From: an uncultured Bacteroidales bacterium
Lineage (GTDB): Bacteria > Bacteroidota > Bacteroidia > Bacteroidales > UBA932
Direction: 5' to 3'
Length of the DNA stretch: 12,134 bases
Assembly (NCBI GenBank): GCA_900322025.1
Contig: ONYJ01000207.1
Span: 1 to 12,134, forward strand
Shown: positions 7,927 through 12,134 of the stretch, in pieces
How positions within the stretch are numbered: the stretch's first letter is position 1
Layout: each line of letters opens with the position of its first letter
Program-made: the position numbers and the translations under genes
The notes under the pieces: model-generated
Seen by the model: only the letters and a program-made list of their open reading frames with translations
The model's database searches: none
Told to the model about the DNA's origin: nothing

Positions 7927-10187
7927 GATTTATCCTCCTCTTTCAAATCTACCCTTGCAGCAGAATCTATGCCTTTGATCTTTTCCATATTTTTAAGGAT
8001 ATCGTTCAAATCGTTTGTATTGTGTACATACAAATCTATATAGCCGTAAAAAATACCATCGTGAGTTTCGAAAAACAGTTTTCTGATATTTACAGAAAGG
8101 CTGAGGGTTATGTATTTGGTAATATCGTTAACAATACCGAGTCTGTCTATTCCTTTAAGTTCTATTCGGGCTAAAAACGATAGCACGGTATGTTTTGTCC
8201 ATTTGGCATTTATAATATTACCGCCTTCTTTAGAAGCCAGCGATATTGCATTGGGACAAACTTTTTTGTGAATAATTACCTGTCCGTCTGAATCTACAAA
8301 GCCGATGATAGGATCGCCCGGAATGGGGTTGCAGCACTCGGCCACCTTGTAGGTTAGGGTTTTGTCTATGGGATTCTCTTTGAGCAGATAGTCTTTATGT
8401 TTGTCTATTTTGCTAACAGCCTGATCTTTAGTTTTTTCTTTGTTGAAGAAAAATTGCAGATTCCAGAACTGAACCAACTTGTTTTCTCTGCTTTTCTTGA
8501 GCACAGACTCCAAATCGGACAAGTCTATTACTCCAGATCCTATTTTACTGTATAGTTCGTCTTTGTTGTTTACATTGTATTCTTCTATCAGTTTTTTCAA
8601 GACCTTGATATGTAGTCTTACTCCTAACTTATCTAAGGCTGCCTCCAGTTTCTCCTGCCCGTTTTTGATAGTATCTTTTATATCGCCTTTTATGCTGTCC
8701 AATATCAGATTCTTGGCCTTGGTGGTCTGTACGTATTCAAGCCATTTTCTTTGTGGCTTCTGAGAATCTGCCGTAATTATTTCTACTTGGTCTCCATTCC
8801 TGAGCTTATAGGAGAGCGGAACGAGTTTCATATTTACCTTTGCAGCAATGGCTCTGTTACCTATTTGAGAGTGTATGGAGTATGCAAAGTCTAAAACAGA
8901 AGCTCCCTTTTCCATACGTTTGGCTTCTCCTGCAGGAGTAAATACATATATTTCTTTGGAAATTAAGCCAGTATGAAAATTGTCCAAGAAGTCTAATGCG
9001 TTCACATCCGGATTTTCCAGCACTTCTCTCACCATATTAAGCCAGTTATCCATCTCGTGTTCCGGATTGGCTATTGTATCTCCTTTATAGTTCCAGTGCG
9101 CGGCCACTCCTTTTTCTGCAATGGCATCCATTCTTACGGTTCTGATTTGAACTTCAACCCAACCGCCTCCGGGGCTCATCAAGGTACAATGCAGTGCCTC
9201 ATAGCCATTGGATTTTGGGGTGCTGACCCAATCTCTGATACGGTCTGTATTAGAGAGGTAATCTTCTGATATAAGTGAGTATATATCCCAACATTGTTTT
9301 CTTTCAGAACTACCCTTCTTTGGGGTAAACACAATTCTTACGGCAAATAGGTCGTATATCTCTTCAAAAGGTATGCTCTTGGTTCTCATCTTGTTCCAGA
9401 TGGAGTAGGGGGTTTTTATTCTTTTGGTTATAGTAAACTTGTAACGAGCTAATTCCAGAAGTTTTGATATCGGCTCAATAAAGTTATCTATAGATACTCC
9501 TTTTGCCATGGAGTATTCTTGAATCCGGCGGCTGATTTCGTTGTATTCTTCTGGTTGCCTGTATTTCAACCATATATTCTCCATCTCACTCTTTATGCTG
9601 TATAGTCCAAGCCTATGTGCGAGAGGAATGAAAATGTACATGGTTTCACTCAGAATCTTGTCTTTTTTTCTTTCAGGCATAGACTCTATAGTTCTGAGAT
9701 TGTGCAGCCTGTCTGCAAGTTTTATGAGTATGACTCTAACATCGTCGTTGAGAGTAAGGAGTATTCTTTTGAAATTTTCTGCCTGAATAGATTTCTCCGA
9801 TATACCACCCTCAATCTTACTGTCCATTGCAGACTTTATTTTTGTGAGCCCATCTACTAAAGATGCTATCTTGCTGCCAAACAGTCTTTCTACATCGTCT
9901 GTTGTATATTCCGTGTCTTCCACAACATCGTGTAACAAGGCTGTAACAATGGATTTATACCCGAGTCCTATTTCTTGTACTACAATTTTTGCCACTGCAA
10001 TAGGATGTAGTATATAAGGCTCGCCAGAGCGTCTTCTAACCCCCTTATGTGCCTCATTAGCAAAGTCAAAAGCTTTTATTACTCCTTCATATTCTTCCTG
10101 AGAAGCACATCTTTTAAGAGCGGCTAATCTAAGCTGCTCAAACTCGCGTTGAATAAGTTCGTTATCTTCTTTAGTAAAACCACTCAT
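7923..10187 (-). CDS. Bifunctional (p)ppGpp synthetase/hydrolase, RelA/SpoT (Rel) family
   Basis: A long RSH enzyme of 754 residues that makes and degrades the alarmone (p)ppGpp in the stringent response. The hydrolase HD domain is intact: His61 (ILHPIAVA), His86-Asp87 and Glu90-Asp91 (LLHDVVEDT), Asp159 and Asn163 (KLADRLHNLRT). The synthetase domain is also intact: RIKTPYSIWNKM (256-267), Asp279 in EIYDLFAVRIVF, PKSNGYEALH (324-333) and Glu345 in VEVQIRT, followed by AEKGVAAHWNYK. A TGS domain spans about 412-472 (IYVFTPAGE...GDQVEIIT), then a helical region, a conserved-cysteine module (Cys618, Cys619, Cys644) and a C-terminal ACT domain from about 667. Both catalytic sites look functional, so this is a Rel-type enzyme rather than monofunctional RelA. 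The start lies 6 nt (GAGAAG) after the hydG stop, and its TGA sits inside the start of the lipoprotein gene. Confidence 0.97.
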   Translation of the reverse strand: MSGFTKEDNELIQREFEQLRLAALKRCASQEEYEGVIKAFDFANEAHKGVRRRSGEPYILHPIAVAKIVVQEIGLGYKSIVTALLHDVVEDTEYTTDDVERLFGSKIASLVDGLTKIKSAMDSKIEGGISEKSIQAENFKRILLTLNDDVRVILIKLADRLHNLRTIESMPERKKDKILSETMYIFIPLAHRLGLYSIKSEMENIWLKYRQPEEYNEISRRIQEYSMAKGVSIDNFIEPISKLLELARYKFTITKRIKTPYSIWNKMRTKSIPFEEIYDLFAVRIVFTPKKGSSERKQCWDIYSLISEDYLSNTDRIRDWVSTPKSNGYEALHCTLMSPGGGWVEVQIRTVRMDAIAEKGVAAHWNYKGDTIANPEHEMDNWLNMVREVLENPDVNALDFLDNFHTGLISKEIYVFTPAGEAKRMEKGASVLDFAYSIHSQIGNRAIAAKVNMKLVPLSYKLRNGDQVEIITADSQKPQRKWLEYVQTTKAKNLILDSIKGDIKDTIKNGQEKLEAALDKLGVRLHIKVLKKLIEEYNVNNKDELYSKIGSGVIDLSDLESVLKKSRENKLVQFWNLQFFFNKEKTKDQAVSKIDKHKDYLLKENPIDKTLTYKVAECCNPIPGDPIIGFVDSDGQVIIHKKVCPNAISLASKEGGNIINAKWTKHTVLSFLARIELKGIDRLGIVNDITKYITLSLSVNIRKLFFETHDGIFYGYIDLYVHNTNDLNDILKNMEKIKGIDSAARVDLKEEDKS
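7934..7939 (-). promoter_or_regulatory. Perfect Shine-Dalgarno (AGGAGG) for the lipoprotein gene, inside relA
   Basis: On the minus strand AGGAGG ends 7 nt before the ATG at 7926 and 10 nt before the second ATG at 7923, so it favours the first. It is formed by the Glu-Glu-Asp codons (GAG GAG GAT) near the end of the relA product. No other gene here has such a site, and in Bacteroidota the anti-Shine-Dalgarno is generally not used for ordinary initiation. Function is therefore uncertain; the match and spacing are seen directly. Confidence 0.55.
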
Positions 10188-10193
10188 CTTCTC

Positions 10194-11615
10194 TTAAAGT
10201 CTCAAATCTCTTTCTCCAAGATTTATCTTGCGTAGATTGTCTTTAATCTTTTCTTTCCACGCTCCTTCTTCTATATTTTCCAATTCTTTTGTTATCAGCT
10301 TCATACCGGCCTGCCTTGTATCTTCTGAAGCATAGTCTTGCAGATATTCAGCTAAAGTGAGGAGAGCATTTGGGGTACAGAATTTTTGTATGAAACCCTT
10401 TTCTGCAAACTCCATAAAATGTTCTCCGGTTCTGCCGGCCCTGTAGCAAGAGGTGCAGAAACTTGGAATAAAGCCTTCGTCTATAAGCCATTTTGAAGCT
10501 TCTTCCAAGCCTCGTGTATCTCCAACCTGAAATTGCTCTCTTTCCAATTGCTGATTGTGAGTTTTATTATTGTATCCACCAATCTCCAGATGGGTGCCGG
10601 CGTCTATCTGGCTAACGCCAAGGTGTATAACTTCGTTTCTGATCTGGGGCGATTCTCTTGCAGTCATAATCATGCCGGTATATGGCACGGCGAGTCGCAG
10701 AATTGCCACTAACTTGCGAAAATCGCTGTCGGAGCAGGTATATGGGAGTTCGAGATTCATATCTGTAGCCGGCTGAATTCTTGGGAAGCTTATAGTGTGC
10801 GGCCCAACCCCAAACTTCTGTTTTAGATGTATGGCGTGGCTAACAAGCCCGAGTACCTCAAACCTCCAATCGTACAGCCCGATAAGAGCCCCTATACCCA
10901 TATCATCTATACCGGCTTCAAAGGCTCTGTCTAAACCATCCAATCTCCACATGAAGTCTCCTTTTACCGTGTTGGCAGGATGATATTTTGAGTAAGTTTG
11001 CCTATGATATGTTTCCTGAAAAATCTGGTATGTTCCAATGCCTTCTGCCTTAATGATTTTATATCCTGCAACATCCATAGGGGCTGCATTGATATTTACT
11101 CTTCGTATGGCTCCGTTGCCGGAATGTACAGAATACACTTCTCGTACGCTGGCCGCTATAAAGTCTGGGCTATATAGCGGAGATTCTCCAAATACGAGTA
11201 TGAGTCTTTTTTGGCCTTCGTCTTGCAGGGCTTTTACTTCTTGTCTTATTTCTTCTGCAGTAAGTGTTTTTCTGATTGTGCTTTTTGCAGATTTCTTGAA
11301 TCCGCAATATGCACAGTCGTTGATGCACATATTCCCGATATATAGCGGCGCAAACAGTACAATTCTGTTTCCGTATATTTTCTTTTTGAGGGTTTTTGCT
11401 GTTTCAAAAAGTTCTGCCGTACCTTCTTCGGATTTGATGCTTAGCAATGCAGCAACTTCTTCTAACGTAAGAGGGTTCTTCTCCGCAGACTTTGCAAAGA
11501 TTTCTTTTATATGAACACTATCTTCTTTGCTTGTGGAAAGAAGCGAATGTAGTTTTTCGGCGTCTATGAAGTCTTGGGCTCCTTTACTAAGCGCTCTATC
11601 TAATTTGTATGCCAT
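10194..11615 (-). CDS. hydG: [FeFe]-hydrogenase H-cluster maturase HydG (radical SAM tyrosine lyase)
   Basis: HydG cleaves tyrosine by radical SAM chemistry to p-cresol, CO and cyanide, building the Fe(CO)(CN) unit of the [FeFe]-hydrogenase H-cluster. The 473-residue length is normal. The radical SAM cluster motif CxxxCxxC is Cys97, Cys101 and Cys104 (NMCINDCAYCGF). The second, auxiliary cluster motif CX2CX22C, which separates HydG from the related thiamine enzyme ThiH, is exact: Cys387, Cys390, Cys413 (FCTSCYRAGRTG...KFCTPNA). VFGESP, RRVNINAAPM, GPHTISFPRIQPA and TARESPQIR are also family-like. It implies the cell makes an [FeFe]-hydrogenase, but hydE, hydF and the hydrogenase are not in the window. 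It follows the thioesterase by 30 nt and precedes the relA-type gene by 6 nt. No Shine-Dalgarno is evident at its ATG. Confidence 0.97.
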   Translation of the reverse strand: MAYKLDRALSKGAQDFIDAEKLHSLLSTSKEDSVHIKEIFAKSAEKNPLTLEEVAALLSIKSEEGTAELFETAKTLKKKIYGNRIVLFAPLYIGNMCINDCAYCGFKKSAKSTIRKTLTAEEIRQEVKALQDEGQKRLILVFGESPLYSPDFIAASVREVYSVHSGNGAIRRVNINAAPMDVAGYKIIKAEGIGTYQIFQETYHRQTYSKYHPANTVKGDFMWRLDGLDRAFEAGIDDMGIGALIGLYDWRFEVLGLVSHAIHLKQKFGVGPHTISFPRIQPATDMNLELPYTCSDSDFRKLVAILRLAVPYTGMIMTARESPQIRNEVIHLGVSQIDAGTHLEIGGYNNKTHNQQLEREQFQVGDTRGLEEASKWLIDEGFIPSFCTSCYRAGRTGEHFMEFAEKGFIQKFCTPNALLTLAEYLQDYASEDTRQAGMKLITKELENIEEGAWKEKIKDNLRKINLGERDLRL

Positions 11616-11645
11616 AGCAGGTTGTTTTTTTACTTGATAGTTGTG

Positions 11646-12029
11646 CTATCGTGCCTGATTTAGTTTTTCCATAAATTTTTCAGGATCGATAACAAATCTG
11701 GAGTGTTTGCCTTTACCAATCTCTCCGTTCTTATCGTAGGCAGTAACCGAAAAGAAGACGGCCTTGCGATCTATGCTTTCTACAATAGCCTCCGCCCATA
11801 CTTCCGTTCCCGGTAGGCAGGCGCGCAAGTGTTTGATATCAACACCTGTACCTACGCTGTCCAAGCCCAATTTCTTTAGGAGTAAAAAGGCTGCTTCTTC
11901 CATCATTGATATCATTGCAGGCGTAGAGAATACTCCCATGGCCCCAGTGCCGTAAGCGGCGGCTGTATTTTGTTCTGTAACCAATCTTTTGGCTATGTTG
12001 CTCATGCCAACTTTTAAATCTTCCAACAT
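11646..12029 (-). CDS. Hotdog-fold acyl-CoA thioesterase, FlK-like family
   Basis: A 127-residue single hotdog-domain protein. Its pattern TEQNTAAAYGTGAMGVFSTPAMISMMEEAA, quoted here only by key parts, matches the layout of fluoroacetyl-CoA thioesterase FlK and its relatives. The FlK catalytic triad (Thr42, Glu50, His76) appears as Thr36 and Glu44 in FSTPAMISMMEEAA and His67 in GVDIKHLRACLPG; the Thr-Glu spacing of eight is identical. The remainder (VWAEAIVESIDRKAVFF, GKGKHSRFVID) is the second half of the hotdog sheet. It most likely hydrolyses a short acyl-CoA; fluoroacetyl-CoA itself is an unlikely natural substrate, and the true one is unknown. It is the first gene of the minus-strand unit, so any main promoter lies just upstream. 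MLEDLKVGM is a normal family N-terminus, supporting the ATG at 12029. Confidence 0.85.
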   Translation of the reverse strand: MLEDLKVGMSNIAKRLVTEQNTAAAYGTGAMGVFSTPAMISMMEEAAFLLLKKLGLDSVGTGVDIKHLRACLPGTEVWAEAIVESIDRKAVFFSVTAYDKNGEIGKGKHSRFVIDPEKFMEKLNQAR

Positions 12030-12134
12030 ATCTTAGAATCTTTTTTATCCTTAAATCGCAGTAGTTATATATCTAATAAACATTTGATACTAATCGATAA
12101 ACTAAATGTATTTTATTCTTATTCTTATTCTTAT
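12030..12134 (-). promoter_or_regulatory. Upstream leader/possible promoter region of the six-gene unit
   Basis: This 105-bp AT-rich stretch contains no supportable gene and is the only room for a promoter before the thioesterase gene. On the minus strand TACATTTA (12103-12110) resembles the Bacteroidota -7 box TAnnTTTG with one mismatch at the last base, but no TTTG -33 box lies upstream, where a hexamer repeat sits instead. On the plus strand a TTTG occurs at 12083-12086, so a rightward promoter is also possible, though no good -7 box follows. The sequence just before the ATG has no convincing ribosome-binding site. Confidence 0.3.
12113..12134. repeat. Hexamer tandem repeat (TTATTC)n reaching the window edge
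   Basis: Three full copies and four bases of a fourth copy of TTATTC run perfectly from 12113 to the last base, so the true copy number is not visible. On the minus strand the unit reads GAATAA. The repeat is non-coding as far as can be seen and lies about 85 bp or more upstream of the thioesterase start. Such arrays can change length by slippage. Confidence 0.75.

Larger units (their letters stand above)
3852..12029 (-). other. Putative six-gene transcription unit (thioesterase-hydG-relA/spoT-lipoprotein-PorT-like-ispG)
   Basis: Six genes run in the same direction with junctions, in transcription order, of 30 nt, 6 nt, a 4-nt overlap, a 4-nt overlap and 5 nt. The only upstream room for a main promoter is the AT-rich stretch at 12030-12134. 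No terminator-like hairpin with a T-run was seen at any internal junction. Co-transcription is inferred from spacing alone; internal promoters within hydG or relA cannot be excluded by eye. Confidence 0.7.

Noticed and set aside
11038..11514. Open frame (158 codons) on the plus strand opposite hydG
   Set aside because: It is the antisense of the conserved radical SAM region of hydG, and nothing in it resembles a protein family.
10194..11615. ThiH (thiamine tyrosine lyase) as an alternative for hydG
   Set aside because: The C-terminal CX2CX22C motif and the 473-residue length are HydG features, and no thiamine genes are nearby.
11636..11650. Inverted repeat GATAG-5 nt-CTATC between the thioesterase gene and hydG
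   Set aside because: The 5-bp AT-rich stem overlaps the thioesterase stop and has no T-run on the minus strand, so it is too weak to call a terminator or attenuator.
12030..12134. Possible CRISPR or attachment site at the right edge
   Set aside because: The only repeat is a 6-bp microsatellite without spacers, and there is no integrase or tRNA gene nearby.

Overview
This window looks like a chromosomal segment of an anaerobic member of the Bacteroidota, probably Bacteroidales. The grounds are moderately AT-rich DNA with frequent ATA isoleucine codons, a Big_5-type lipoprotein and a PorT-like beta-barrel protein of kinds common in that phylum, a long eukaryote-like urocanase, a general lack of Shine-Dalgarno sequences, and the [FeFe]-hydrogenase maturase HydG. 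The genus cannot be determined from the sequence. I saw no tRNA, rRNA, CRISPR array, transposase or phage gene. It is mostly ordinary, densely packed core-type sequence.

Left part, plus strand (1-3855): the end of a histidine-utilisation operon, hutU (5' end cut by the window edge), hutH and hutI. HutH deaminates histidine to urocanate, HutU hydrates urocanate to imidazolonepropionate, and HutI opens the ring to N-formimino-glutamate. The enzyme for the last step (formimidoyltransferase or formiminoglutamase) is not in the window and could only lie upstream.

Right part, minus strand (12029 down to 3852): six tightly packed genes that look like one transcription unit of about 8.2 kb. In order of transcription they are a hotdog-fold thioesterase of the FlK type, hydG, a bifunctional RelA/SpoT-type (p)ppGpp synthetase/hydrolase, a large Big_5 lipoprotein, a PorT-like outer-membrane beta-barrel protein, and ispG of the MEP isoprenoid pathway. 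Gaps are 30, 6, -4, -4 and 5 nt. Both -4 junctions have the form ATGATGA. The unit thus combines hydrogenase maturation, the stringent response, the cell envelope and isoprenoid synthesis, with two Fe-S enzymes near its ends.

The two operons converge with overlapping stop codons inside a perfect 12-bp palindrome, so there is no intergenic terminator. The only substantial non-coding stretch is the 105 bp upstream of the minus-strand unit, which ends in a TTATTC hexamer repeat running off the window edge.

Most worth a second look: the reduced insert domain of IspG, the solitary hydG placed with relA, the envelope gene pair embedded behind relA, the perfect AGGAGG before the lipoprotein gene, the shared-stop palindrome, and the hexamer repeat beside a possible promoter. 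I did not find a clear new defence, mobile or RNA system.
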